Shown here piece by piece: positions 45,764-58,140 of a stretch of DNA of 64,000 bases (positions are counted from its first letter, which is position 1; every line of letters begins with the position of its first letter). Under the pieces are notes generated by a model that worked only from the letters and a program-made list of their open reading frames with translations, was not told the origin of the DNA and did no database searches. This DNA is from Penicillus capitatus (taxonomy: Eukaryota; Chlorophyta). The stretch is taken from positions 1 through 64,000 of the forward strand of contig OZ287716.1 of NCBI GenBank assembly GCA_965649825.1, read 5' to 3'. The position numbers were made by a program, and so were the translations under genes.

Positions 45764-48303
45764 GAGAAAGGGAATTGCAGGCAGCAACTCGTTTTGGTGT
45801 TGTCTTGCCTTGTTGTAAAATAAGAGATCGTCTGGATCCGTTGCGTTTTCTTTCTCTGAGGCCCATGCGAGGAAAGCGTCTTCGGTTACCACGTCTTCAT
45901 TGTAAAGAAGCTGGCAGATGTTGGGAATTATGGGACCTAGCATGTGCCCCCAATGCAATGACTGATTGAAAACGTCCTCTCCCTTGAAGAACTCCTCGAA
46001 CGAAAACATCAACTCCACCTTGATCGCATGTATCGTCATCGTGCAAGATCGGAAAGGATTGCAGAACCTGGTCATCGTCATCCTTCAGGAATTTCTGCAG
46101 AATCGGTGACCACTTTTCCAAGAGCCTCTTCAAGATGTTAAAGAACTGTTTCTGTTCGGGAGCTTGGTTTAAATCAAAACGTTCTTCGGAGAAGAGATGA
46201 CGGTAGACTGGTCGAATGTGTGGCGGCGGCGGCATGCACATTTGGAGGAGGGTAATGAAAATGTACTTCGCACATTCCACAAACGTCCGCACCTCTGCCA
46301 ATTTCAACCCGTTGAGCTCCAAGATCACATTCTCCTAGAACGAACAAACACAATGTGCCACTCCGATGAGCGATCAGAAATGCACCTCGCTGAACTGTTG
46401 ATGGACACAACGAAGGAATGTCTCGGCCACTTCCCGTGCAAAGGACTGATCCGGATCCAGAACACCTGCCGATCCCGTGCTATCGTCTTCGGAATCGTCC
46501 CCATCGCTGTCGTCGAGTTCATCCAGATACCTGAAAGGGCAAAATTCCTGACAGATCTGTTCGGAGAGGTATCACTGTGGTAGCGGTTTGGCAATGGAGA
46601 GGAGTTTTTCATGAGTTCCGTGCGGAAGCGGCCACTTGACTCCGGCTCCGTGTTCACCGACAAGAGCATTGTCAAAGTACGCGGGTCGTTCAATTCGCAC
46701 AATGGGTGCTCCATCCCGCAGACCACGTGCTGCTCGTAAAGCAATTTCTTCTGGACCCTTCATCTCGTGCAAACCGACAGGAGAGTCCAAACTTTCATTC
46801 TCTTCCGATGTCTATCAAACAGACAACGTCTCATTGCTGTCGCATTCCTCAGGGCGATGCATGCTTTGGGAATGCATGGTAGACAGAGGGAAAGATGATG
46901 GAACGGTGGGACAGTGTGATTTCGGGCAATGACCACACCGAATGACAACACATTGCCTTCATGAACGACAGCATTGTCGTGCACGACACAGCCAGAGCAA
47001 ATAACAGATCCTGTGATTTGCACATTCTTGCCCACAACGACGCCGTCAAAGAGATAGCTGCCGGAGATGGCGCTCTCGCTGCCAATGGAACATTCCTTTC
47101 CGATCACAGACTCCGTCACGCTAGTGCGGTTTCGGATAACTGTCTTCGGTCCGATACAGACCCGGCCATTCAACTGTACGGACAGCGGCAGCTTCAAATC
47201 GGATGCCAGATACTGATTGCCGCGTTGGATCTGGTAAGTCGCGCCGTAGATAGCCCTGGTAAAGATACGGGTATCGGGGGAAAAGGGATAGGTCCATCGG
47301 CCAAGAATATCTCGACTGACGGCATCATATCGACGCCAATGTCGCACACGTTGTGCATACTCCCTGCGACACTCATGGAAGAAGATCTTGTTTCCGAGCT
47401 CTTCTTCAGACAAGACACCACCGAGAAAATCGCACGAGAGGTTCTGGTAATCAAAGTTCTCGGAGAATGATAGCAGGACCTCTGGAGCACAGATGTAGAG
47501 TTGAGCATCCAACAAATCTGTCCGCACCTGAGACACCTTCTCATCGCGGCCGACAGTAAAGGTGTGTGTCTACTTGAACAGAATCGCGTTCAGAGAAGAC
47601 ATATGTCTCAAACTCCAGAGACGCAGATCTGGAAGCACGTTTCGGCAGGTGGTACTTCAAGAGCCTATGCGTTTCGCTGTCCACGACGGCATGGCTGAAG
47701 GATTCTCCCAGCATCCATCGCTGCTTGGTATCATGGCCACTTGTCATGACGACGGTTAAGATCGCATTGGAATCCTGCTTTCTTCGATGTCGATGTGCCT
47801 CCACTGCTTCTTTGAGTTTCAGATTGGCTACGAAGTCGCCATGTAGCACCAGGAAATCGCTCTTTATCATATGCATCTGATCCACAAAACGCATCGCGTC
47901 GCCAACGGAGCTGCAGTTCTGCCCGATGATCGTGCGGACTTTCATAAATTCGGAATCCTCTGACCACTTGGATTGTTTCAGATAAGATGTCACCTGTGCT
48001 GTATGATGACAGCAGAACACCAAAACCTTCTCGCACAGATTTCACCGTTTTCTCCATCTCACACTTTTTTCGCACCTCATCGACGTCATTAGCAGCCAAC
48101 CACTCCAAGGAATACTCAATGAGAGGAACTTGAATCAATGGCAGCAGCACTGGTGCACACTCGACGCTCACAGGGGCAAGACTCTGGAAAACAGGATGCG
48201 AAGGGCAACATCAATCGTCGAAATGTACGTTGTCAAAGGTGTCTGCTAAGAGAATGGCCACTAGAGTCGTTCTCTCTTGAACAGTCTCTTTTCTGGGCGC
48301 CAT
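45691..48303 (-). CDS. EIF2B5: Translation initiation factor eIF2B subunit epsilon
   Basis: Catalytic subunit of the guanine-nucleotide exchange factor that recharges eIF2 with GTP. The first exon (48303-48229) encodes MAPRKETVQERTTLVAILLADTFDN and splices to LAPVSVECAPVLLPL, then PLIEYSLEWLAANDVDEV and, in the third exon from 48026, VLVFCCHHTAQVTSYLKQSKWS, the nucleotidyltransferase-like core with DFLVLHGDFVAN. A left-handed beta-helix region follows (IGPKTVIRNRTSVTESVIGKE). The C-terminal W2/HEAT domain carries SFEEFFKGEDVF, NICQLLYNEDVVTEDAFLAW and the aromatic/acidic box KKFVEWLREAEESEES at the end. A 37 nt intron near 47560 is needed to keep the frame (VQ to VSQVRTDLLDAQ). Head to head with citrate synthase, 103 bp apart. 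Confidence 0.93.
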
Positions 48304-48406
48304 CCGCGTCACGGCCAACAAGGTGCAATGTCAGCACACGATGATCCGAAACGGACAATTGTTCTCGACAGCAATTGCAACAACGACCGCACCCGTCTGT
48401 CGCAAA
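48304..48406. promoter_or_regulatory. Short divergent promoter between EIF2B5 and citrate synthase
   Basis: 103 bp separate the two start codons on opposite strands. No TATA box or other named element is evident; the size implies a shared bidirectional promoter. Confidence 0.4.
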
Positions 48407-50265
48407 ATGGATAGGACACACCAGAGACGCATGGCTGTCGTGGCTGGACACGTGGTGAAAGAAAAAGCCGCGCCGAAGAAAGACAAGACTGGAACCCTGA
48501 CGCTCACAGACAGCCGAACGAACGCAACTTACACCGTCGGTCGCACAACAGTGCATCCTCCGTCATGAGATATACCTCTCTAGATTCCCATCTCCAATCG
48601 AGGGACGGTCAAGGCTGTGGACTTCAGGAAGATCAAGATCAATGCAGACGATCCGGGACTGAAGCTCTACGATCCTGGGTAATCGATTTGTCCATCTCAA
48701 CTCTCTTGTGAGGTGCTTTCGTTCTTAGCTACATGAATACGGCACCTGTGGTGTCCTCTATTTCGTTTATTGATGGAGAGAAGGGCATTCTGCGTTACAG
48801 AGGTTATCCCATCGAGCAGTTGGCTGAGAAATCATCGTTTGTGGAAGTGGCCTATCTGTTGATGTATGGGGAGCTGCCTGCACAAGAGGAGTTCGATCGA
48901 TGGAATGAAGCAGTCATGAGACACACGGCGCTTCCTGCATCTGTCCGAGCGGCAATCGATGCACTGCCTCACGATGCCCATCCTATGGGAACCATCTTGA
49001 CAGGAATGTGTGCTCTTTCGACCTTTCATCCAGAACAAAACCCAGCGATGTCTGGACAGTCCATTTACCAGAACAGAAACGTACAGGACAAGCAGATAGT
49101 CCGTATCTTGGGCAAGGTACAGAGTGTAATGGTAATGAGAGGAATGTACGAGACGAATGGATTGCTCTGTCTGTGCAGATACCGTCACTCGCAGCTCTGG
49201 CATACCATCGTGCTTCAGGCAGATGTGCCGCTGAGCCGAATCAGTCTTTGAGCTACGTCGAGAATTTCATGTACATGTTAGATGCCGGTCCCAGAACAGA
49301 CTATCGACCGCATCCACGTCTCGTCAAAATCTTGGTAGGCCAATGCAGAAATGAGGGCGCATGACATCTGTCTGTGTGATGATGTTGACAGGACATCTTG
49401 TTTATTCTTCATGCAGAGCATGAGATGAACTGCTCGACGGCAGCTGTTCGTCATTTGGCATCGAGTGGTGTCGATGTCTTCACAGCTGTGGCTGGGGCAC
49501 TAGGAGCTCTCTATGGTCCATTGCATGGCGGCGCCAACGAAGCCGTGCTGCACATGCTTGAATCGATCGGAGATGTGCAGAACATCCCTCACTTCCTGGA
49601 GAGGGTGAAGAAGAAAGAGGTCAAGCTCTCCGGATTCGGTCATCGTGTTTACAAGAATTTTGATCCGAGGGCCACCATCATACGCACAGTGAGACCAGAC
49701 AGACCGCTTGGTTGACTTAGTGAGAGGAATGTGTCTGTTGTTGCATCTCAGTTGGCAGATGAAGTGTTCAGCATTGTGGGATACGATCGGTTGATCGATG
49801 TTGCCGTGGCGCTGATGAAAACAGCATTGTCCGACAGTTACTTCATCGAGAGGAAACTCTATCCCAATGTCGATTTTTTCTCTGGATTAGTGTACAGAGC
49901 CCTTGGCTTTCCACCTCAGTACTTTACGGTCCTCTTTGCCATTCCTCGGTATCTCTGAATGACATTTCACACAATATACGAAAACATGCATAACGCATTT
50001 CTGTTTGCAGAATTGCTGGTTATCTGGCACATTGGAGAGAGTCTTTGGCCGATCCTGATGCGAAGATCATGCGACCGCAGCAAGATTACAATGGCATCGC
50101 ATTAAGAGCTTATCAAGACATAGAGGACCGAGCACCGATGGGTGAGATTACAGGTCATCACACTGTTCTAAAAAAGCTTATTCGTGATCATCAGGCACCT
50201 CAATGAGTGACATCGCGCCCTCGAATGCCTACAAGCGACGCATCGCCGGAGCACATTGGAAATAG
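48407..50265 (+). CDS. CSY: Peroxisomal-type citrate synthase
   Basis: Condenses acetyl-CoA and oxaloacetate to citrate; plant peroxisomal isoforms export carbon from beta-oxidation. Eight exons (48407-48535, 48584-48678, 48729-49116, 49179-49334, 49392-49688, 49752-49948, 50011-50141, 50195-50265) give 487 residues. It is the bacterial-type-II-like plant form: [22 protein letters not shown]-like [32 protein letters not shown] with catalytic His, [15 protein letters not shown] with the second His, and [14 protein letters not shown]. The N-terminus [16 protein letters not shown] resembles the PTS2 of plant CSY (R-x6-H-L/V form), so peroxisomal import is likely. There is no C-terminal PTS1 (ends AHWK). 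Confidence 0.94.
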
Positions 50266-50441
50266 ACGATGACATTTGTTTTTAGGAACGGGCCGTTACA
50301 AAGACGATCATTGAGAGTTCGGATCGTGTGTATAGTGGTGGTGGTGGTGGTGCTTGCAAGAATGAAATTGTACAGAAACAATGCATCCAGTCCTTTGTCT
50401 TGATCGACTGCGAATCCGGTACTCTACAATGATACGGTTTT

Positions 50442-51301
50442 TCAATAGAGGAAAGCACATGGCCTTGCATCTTCTCCCAGACCCGCGATCTTTCCAGAGT
50501 GCTGTCTGACGTACTCCAGATTTGGGTAGTAGCGTTGAATCAGACGAAAAAATGTGCAAGCTGTCAGCAGACTGTCAGAGCCTGCTTGATGGGACGTGCC
50601 CACCCTCTTCACATCCAAAGCCTCTGCCAGTCGACTCAGCCCTCCCTGCAGCTCCGCCATGAATTTCACCACAGGAAGATACTTGATGTCGTAGAGATTA
50701 GGGAAGAACAATTTCACCAGCTCAAAGAAATCCGTTTCCTTTTCGGGTAGAGGACGACATGTGAGTGCTTTGAGGAGATAACCAACATCATATTGTGTTG
50801 CAAAGCCGACCCAGTGGACCGTCTCGTTGAGAACCATACCCGATGTCATGAGCAGTTCAGAGAAGTGATGGATATCGACTCCGTGGTCATTGTTCGTCTC
50901 GAAGTCGATACCTGCCTCTTGTAGCAATTCCAGACTGTCATGAGCATAGAGATCCACTTCGGGACTAAATTCCTTAAAATTCAGTTGCCATGAGCAGGGC
51001 CGACCCTCCACGACAGGCAGCTCCCCGTTTTCATCCATAAGAGTCACGCCTAGCTGAATCAATTTGAGCATATCGACGTTCAGTTTCAACGCTTTGTATT
51101 CGCCCGCTTCGGTCTTGTCCAACGAGCTATGAACAGAGCCTCAGCAAAGACGCCACGATGCTGGCTGTCGCACCGGACAAGTGTTCCAGGAAACTCCGTG
51201 TCGAAGGCAATGTAGGGGTAAATGTCGACGAGTTTCGACATCAAGTTTATTTCTTCTTCCAAGTTCACTTCCCAAACGTTGCGAATAAACGGCCGTTCCA
51301 T
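50442..51301 (-). CDS. CAF1: CAF1/CNOT7 deadenylase of the CCR4-NOT complex
   Basis: DEDD-family 3'-5' poly(A) nuclease that shortens mRNA tails. Two exons (51301-51174, 51126-50442), 47 nt intron, 270 residues. Motifs: [24 protein letters not shown] (ExoI, D and E), [65 protein letters not shown] (ExoII D), [19 protein letters not shown] and [14 protein letters not shown] (ExoIII, HxxxD). All four DEDD residues appear present. Start 51301 lies 78 bp from the PRPF6 ATG on the other strand. Confidence 0.95.
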
Positions 51302-51379
51302 TCTTTTGTGTTGTCGTTGGCAATACCAGTGTGCAAAAGAGATGAAATCACGCAGAAAGGTGTCACGTCGTCGTCTCAA

Positions 51380-54300
51380 ATGGCTGGCAGCTCGAGACCC
51401 GATTTCAATGCACTTCCACAGCCGGCAAACTATGTCCCTGGATTGGGGCGTGGAGCCACAGGATTTACGACGCGGTCGGATATTGGTCCGGCACGTATAG
51501 GACCCGACCTCACAAACGACCCTGCGGTTCTCGAATCGTTCTTCTGGTTGATTGGTCCGAAGGTGGTCAGTGATGCTTTTAGGTTCAGGGTGGTGGTGCC
51601 CCCGAGAACGAAGAAGATGCTGAGGTGGATGATTCGAAATTCGACGAATTCATGGGCAACGATTCTGGCATCTTTGCTGCCGGAACGTACGGGGAGTATG
51701 ATGAAGATGATCGCGAGGCCGATGAGATTTGGGATGCCGTCGATCAGCACATGGATTTGAGAAGACGCGACCGACGGGAACGACGATTGAAAGAGGAAAT
51801 CGAGAAGTTTCGTTCCGAGAATCCCAAGATCACTGAACAGTTTGCCGATCTGAAACGCAAACTGATGGATGTGACAGATGAAGAGTGGGATGCCATTCCT
51901 GCCATCGGTGACTACACCATTCGAAAAGAACCGAGGTGTGGATCGTGACCCAAGGAAAAAGAGTGAGTGATGTGTGAGACGTGTTGTAGGTTTCAGAGTT
52001 TTCTCCCCGTTCCCGATACCCTCTTGGCCAAAGCGGCAGCAGAGAAGGAATTGGAGACAAGTATACAGCCGGGCCTAGAGACGCCCTTTACCGGAGAACG
52101 GACAACGACAGATCTCACGGCTGTGGGTCCGTCACGCATCACACTTTTTCTCTTGTTTTCAAGAGGGCGATGTTGAAGGCGAGGGAAGAGGGACGGTGAT
52201 TAAGTTGAAACTGGATACCATGGCGGACTCCGTTTCTGGTCAGACAGTCGTCGATCCGAAAGGATACTTGACGGATCTAAAGAGTGTCAAAATCACATCC
52301 GATGCCGAAATCAGCGATATCAAGAAAGCACGGTTGTTACTCAAGAGTGTCATCCAGACGAACCAGAAGCACGGCCCTGGTTGGATTGCAGCGGCCAGAC
52401 TGGAAGAAATGGTTTTCCTTGGCATCTTCTCTCTCCATCTTTAAATGCATGCTTGCTGTGTTGCACCAGGCGGGACATCTGCAGACGGCACGGAAGACGA
52501 TACAGGAAGGCTGTGAGCTGTGTCCACACAATGAGGATGTCTGGTTGGAAGCGGCCAGATTGCATCCTGCTGAGAAATCTAAAGCGATCCTTGCGCGTGG
52601 TGTCTCGAACAATCCAACATCTGTTAAGCTCTGGATGCAAGCCTCTAAACTCGAACAGGCAAGAAAGCATACAAGGAGGAGCACCATTTTCCTTAACGTT
52701 TTCTGCTGTTCAGGATGAAGATGCTAAAGCGCGGGTCTTGCGCAAAGCACTGGAGCGCATTCCCAATTCTGTCCGACTGTGGAAGGCGGCTGTTGAGTTG
52801 GCCGATGAAGAAGATGCTCGACTTCTGCTGTCCAGAGCTGTCGAATGCTGCCCACAACACGTCGAATTGTGGTTGGCATTGGCTAAACTCGAGACCTATG
52901 AAAACGCAAAGAAAGTGTTAAACAAGGCACGGCAAGCAGTGCCGACGGATACATCTGTTTGGGTCACCGCTGCAAAACTGGAAGAAGCACAGGGGAATTT
53001 GAAGATGGTCCATAAGATCATCTCCCGCGGAATTGAGTCTCTCAGAGCAAACGGCGTCGTCATCGATAGGTCTAGATACAATGTCGTGCAGGATGGCGTA
53101 CCATCTGGTGCTGCTCCTGTAGAGATTGGTGGCTGAAAGAGGCAGAGTATGCGGAACGCGCCACACCTCCATTGCTGACCACATGCAGTGCCATCGTCGA
53201 ACAAGTCTTGGGCATTGGCGTCGAGGCAGAGGATCGCTTGTCGGTATGGATTGCAGATGCAGACGATGCAGAGCGCAAAGGCAGCATTGAGACGGCAAAG
53301 GCCATCTACAGACATATGATCGCTGTCTTTCCAGAACAACAGGATGTCTGGAAGGGGGCTGCCCATCTGGAGCGCACACATGGAACACGGGAGGAACTCG
53401 ATGCTTTGCTGTTGAATGCTGTGAAGCACTGTCCCAATGAACAAGTGCTCTGGTTGATGGCAGCAAAAGAGAAGTGGTTAGCAGGAGATGTTCCTGCAGC
53501 ACGGCAGATCTTGGCTTCAGCTTTTGAGTCGAATCCTAACAGCGAAGACATTTACTTGGCTGCCTTCAAGCTCGAGTTTGAAAACAACGAACCAGAACGA
53601 GCAAAAGCCATTCTTGATAAGGTCTTTGTTTTTGACGGTTGGGGTTTGTGTGAGATATGGCGTGTTGTTTTCTGTTAGGCATTGCAGAGTTCCGTGATTC
53701 AATCGCCACGTGTCTGGATGAAGGCAGCCATTGTCGAACGTGAACTGGGTAATGCAGACATGGAACGTCATTTCCTCAAAGAAGGCATTCAAAAGTTTCC
53801 AACCTTTGCAAAGTTCTGGATGATGTTGGGGCAATTGGAAGCGAGAGTCAAATCCAAAGAGATCGCACGGAATGCCTACACCGCAGGACTCAAAAAATGT
53901 GACGATTCTGTGCCGCTATGGATTGCTGCTGCTCAGCTAGAAGAGCAGGACGGTAGAGTCCTCGTTGCTCGCAGTATCTTGGAACAGGCAAGAAGAAAGA
54001 ACCTTGGTGTCCCTGAGCTGTGGCTGGCGGCCGTTCGTGTGGAAAGACGGTCAGAACACACACGTGAGGCCGAGTCTCTTCTGGCAAAAGGACTTCAAGA
54101 ATGTCCCAAGAGTGGATTACTGCTGTCCGAATCCATTCGTATGGCCCCACGCGCTCAGCGCAAGAGCAAGTGTGTGGAGGCACTCAAAAGAAGCGAGAAT
54201 GACCCACATGTCATTGCTGCCGTTGCCGAGCTCTTCCTTTTCGATCGCAAAGTACTGCCATCTCACTCTTTTGCTTTTCGCTGTGCTTAGAGGAACGGAT

Positions 54301-54573
54301 GCGTCCTAGGTGGAGAAAGCACGTTCGTGGTTGCAACGTTGTGTGACATTGAATCCGGACATTGGCGATCATTGGGCGTTGCTTTACAGTCTGGAATGCC
54401 ATCACGGGACAGCCGCCTCGCAGCAGAGTGTGGTGGATCGCTGTGTCGCTGCGCAGCCACATCACGGAGAGCGTTGGACACGGATTTCTAAATCTCAAGA
54501 GAATGCGCACAACAGTACAGAGTCTTTACTAAAGAAAGTAGCTCAATATTTGGAATCCACCCCCATTCCTTGA
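51380..54573 (+). CDS. PRPF6: PRPF6/Prp6 U5 snRNP splicing factor
   Basis: Bridges U5 and U4/U6 snRNPs in the tri-snRNP. Nine exons (51380-51526, 51583-51935, 51990-52122, 52166-52411, 52470-52658, 52714-53069, 53123-53621, 53679-54251, 54310-54573) give 919 residues, near the human size. The PRP1 N-terminal domain has [21 protein letters not shown] and the acidic block before [17 protein letters not shown]. Then [29 protein letters not shown] and a long series of HAT/TPR repeats ([74 protein letters not shown]). Intron 52659-52713 starts with GC. All others are GT-AG of 43-58 nt. Confidence 0.95.
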
Positions 54574-55146
54574 GAACAACCGAACGGAGCTATACATTGA
54601 GCGTGTTAATACGTCTGGCAGAGCTAGTCTTAAAGAAAGGCACCGGATTCACAAATGCCTTCCTTGCGAAATCTGGATGGATGCCTCAAAATGACTAAAC
54701 CCACACAAGCACATATTTCCCATTATGTGCATGGAATCGTCAGCACAGCGAAGCGATCCAGTTCCCAAAACAGTCATCCGTGACAAAATTTTCTTGTCAA
54801 AGGTTAATGTCAAGGGTCTGCGCATATAGAGGGTCTCAATCAGAAAGTTGGAAGCTGACGAACAAACGTCTCGATGTCAAAAAGAGACATTCCGTCGTGG
54901 GTCGCGTCATGATCCCGTCTACATTGCAAAGAGAAAAACGAGCTTCCATTGATTTGTGTGGGCACAGCACCTGTGTCACAACACCAAAACGGAGTTGAGC
55001 ACAACAACGGAAGAAACAATGGACTGTGGCAAGAAACAACTGCTGTTCAGAGACTGAACAACAGCAAACATTGAAAATAAAGATATTATGGGTGAGGGAT
55101 AGAAGGATTGTGTTTTGATTTGGGCAGAGAAAAGAATCTGTGTCAT
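54574..55146. other. Convergent intergenic region, no supported gene
   Basis: About 570 bp between the 3' ends of PRPF6 (plus) and the GATA gene (minus). AT-richer than the genes and without a coding frame I can support; presumably holds both 3' UTRs. Confidence 0.45.
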
Positions 55147-56542
55147 TCAAGAAAACAATGCTGTGGTGGGTGGTGTGGCCATTGGTGCGGCAGCTGGTGC
55201 AGCAGAAGCACTCTTTTCAGCCATCTTCCACAGTACCTTTGGCCGAGGTGCATCGTTCTTGGACAGGTAGAGGCCACAGGCATTGCACAGCGGCAGTCCA
55301 TCTTGTTTATCTTTCCTCCAAAATGGCGTCTCATTGGTACCACAATTTTTGCAGACCTGCAAGAAGCGTATGTCACACTTCGATCACACTTTCTCGGCAT
55401 ACGCGTTCATCGTGTCTGGGCCGTCTGCCTTTTTTACTGCTACCGGTGTGCAGGTCTGAGTTGTGGGTTGCATCATTTTTGCGTCTTCTCTTCGTTCCAC
55501 TGTTCGTTCCCTGTCCCTTATCATCCATCGTCATCATTTGCTGATAAAATGCTTCTTCTCCAAAACTGGCATAAGTTCCGTGTAATGCAGCGAGTCCTCC
55601 AGCTGTCGGCAATGACCACCCTAACTGCGTTGCCGAAGCAGTCATTCCCTTGGGACCCAACATTGTGTAGGCTCCCGATAGATAAGCCTGCCACCACAGC
55701 ATCATTACGGCCTGCTGCTGCTGTTGTTGCTGCTGTTGCATCTGCTGCCACTGGCATGCCACATAATAAGGAATGCCCATCACAACAGAGTCGACAGATG
55801 CTTCGGACGCATCGATCGCCTCTTCCTCCATCGTATCGCTCGAGGCATTCGGACCGTCTAATGGCAACGGACACTCTTCATGATCACTTCTCGTCGAGGA
55901 CGAATTGCGTCCATCTTCCACATCTGCAGGAAATTGGGCGTAATTCTCCGCATCCATCTTCAGCGTCTCGTGCTCTCGGAAGAAACTGGACATGTCAAAC
56001 AAATCGTGCCCAGCTTCGTCGACACAGAAATCCGATTTGTTCACAGCGTAGTCGCGCAGTTGTTCCCTTTTGGCTAATGCATGTCGTTTTGCATTATCGA
56101 GGAAGCAGCAGTTGTTTTGTGCCCCATGCCAGGCTTCAACCGCAGACCTCTCGCCATATTCGCAATAACTGTGAAACTCGGCCGAACGCGAGGCGGCAGT
56201 GAGATACCCCTTTCTACCACCATTCTCTTGTTGTCTACAAACGACGTAACGAAGGCGTTGGTGAGGTGCTTTGAGCGACAAGGGTTCTTTGGCGGTTGAC
56301 AATGATGGCGGCTTCTCACCTCCAGTCGACGGAATGCATCGAAGCTTGTTGTTTTGAAGAAGAAGAGTGAATCGCCGAACCCGACACACACGATGCACGT
56401 CCCTCCGCGCTTCTCGATGGAATTTCCACAAGCCTTGACGTGATGTGAAAGGCAGCCGCGATCCAAAAACGTGATGGTGACACATTTCTCGCATTTCTGA
56501 AACATCCAAGCCTATCAGAGCGTTGTGTACAACCCTCCTCAT
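55147..56542 (-). CDS. GATA-type zinc finger transcription factor
   Basis: DNA-binding regulator. A two-exon model (56542-55403, 55356-55147; 46 nt intron) gives 449 residues. The single GATA finger near the C-terminus, VCKNCGTNETPFWRKDKQDG followed by LPLCNACGLY, has C-x2-C-x17-C-x2-C, and is completed only by the splice. Upstream are basic runs (GTKRRRKND, SSKKGRRPRH), a short Gln tract (QQMQQQQQQQQQ, from CTG/TTG triplets near 55712-55750), a Gly/Met/Ala-rich region and an acidic segment (DTMEEEAIDASEASVD). The N-terminal about 170 residues are uncertain: another frame over 56100-56505 encodes a Cys/His-rich peptide (CEKC...CLSHHVKACG) that may be the true exon. Confidence 0.8.
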
Positions 56543-56710
56543 AGTTGAAAGAGGACGCTAACTGACTGACGGATGGACCGAGACGCCTAGATATACCCTA
56601 AGGGCATGCCCATCAGATACTGTCTTAAACGGAGAGCAACAAGAACCCCACTATTAGACTGAAGAAGGCATCATACGTGCATGTCGAATAAATATAGCAC
56701 AACAATCCAT

Positions 56711-58140
56711 TCATGTTGTTTTGGATGTTATGATGGCATTGTCTTCCAGCTCTCTTTGTGCAGGAGGCGGAGGACCTTCTGCACTTCCATTATCAATCAG
56801 ACAGAGCAGTCCAGAGCAGGAGACATTTGTTATAGACGTCGTCTGTCCTTCATGGCCCCCACCTTCCGTCATCTCCCTGGCCACGGCCGTCAGGCTCTGA
56901 GGAGCGCTTGTGGAGGATGTTGGGTCATCTTGCGCTTCTTTCTTCAAGAGCACGGGTAGACTCGAGAGCAATTGCTGCATATCTGAAGGAGCACCTCCAT
57001 CCTTATTGTGATTCACGAGAAGAGAAAGGGTCAACTGTCCTGTTCCAGTTGTGGGTGCCTGATTCACGGCCATATCAGATTCCTGTGCAGCACCTGACTT
57101 CGATGCGGCGCCCGATGTTGCCTGAACGGCGCCTGTGCTTTCCAGAGAGGGATCCGAAGACTGCTGAGCAGGTGTCTCATCTACCTGCATGTCTCGGTCA
57201 CCCTGTCCGCTCGAATCTTGAGCTGCTGTCGTCGGCAACAGGATAATGCAATACTTCGATTCCGTAGAATGTGGAATCGATACATAAGATCTGCACAATC
57301 AGGCAGAGTTCATACGACCACAGATGCACGGCATCGTCACCTCTGAGTCTGCGGAATAGAGTTGGCAGGGGTAGATGGCTGAGTCAGTGACATAACGGCC
57401 GGAAGGTTCTGTTCAAGTTCTGTAGTCGTCGTAGCATTTGTCGTCGTTGTCTTTGGATTCGCTTCATTCCTTTCAGTTTTCTTAAAGCTCATTGATCTTG
57501 ATTTCTTTTCATGCGAATTCGTATGGGATGTTTGTTGCCTCTTGCGTCGAGGAGTGGAGGAGACACTGTGCTCACCGCTGGACATCGCCTCGTCTGGGTA
57601 AAATGTGCGTTCATAGGGCAATAGCCATTTCGTGAAAGCCCTTTTGATATTATTGGAAACATTCTTATCGGCACTCGTACCCCCAAATATTCTTCCAATC
57701 TGAGCCCAATGTTTCATCTCACACACCTATATGGCAGTCACTCTTTTGGTGACGGCGGTTCTCCCAGTCCGGCAGTAAACGCACCCGGCTCGAACCTCCA
57801 CTTTTCCGCACGGCATGCCAGAGTTTCTCGAGATCTAGCGGCGCCCTATTGAACTTAGGAATCTGGAGAAGACACATGTCTTATACGTTATGCTCCATTG
57901 GAGGAAATCGATTTTTGTCCGACGGTAAAGCGTTTTCAATCAAAACAGTGTCAGCCGCCTTCGTCGTGGCCGCGACGCGTGTGCAGGATGTCAAAGACAG
58001 CGGTTGAAGTGTGAAGGTCATAAACGCTGCCTTTTTGGGTGAAGGAGAGACATTACCTTCAAAGTCACTCCACGGAGTGAATGAAACCGCGTCAATTCTT
58101 CGACAAAAGCCGCTTTCGTCGCAGCGATTTGGTCACTCAT
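56711..58140 (-). CDS. ARID/BRIGHT-domain DNA-binding protein
   Basis: Four exons (58140-58057, 57862-57785, 57726-57341, 57290-56711) give 375 residues. The ARID domain sits at the very N-terminus, residues about 8-100: AAFVEELTRFHSLRGVTLK, then IPKFNRAPLDLEKLWHAVRKSGGSSR, CEMKHWAQIGRIFG, NVSNNIKRAFTKWLLPYERTFY, and is assembled from three exons. The rest is low complexity, Ser/Thr/Gln-rich with a basic stretch (TPRRKRQQ, EKKSRSM) and no second domain, so it is probably not a core SWI/SNF ARID1 subunit. The first intron is 194 nt, much longer than the local norm. It lies directly upstream of the GATA gene on the same strand. Confidence 0.85.

Noticed and set aside
50325-50355. GTG trinucleotide run downstream of citrate synthase
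   Set aside because: Short simple repeat in a 3' region; no evidence for function.
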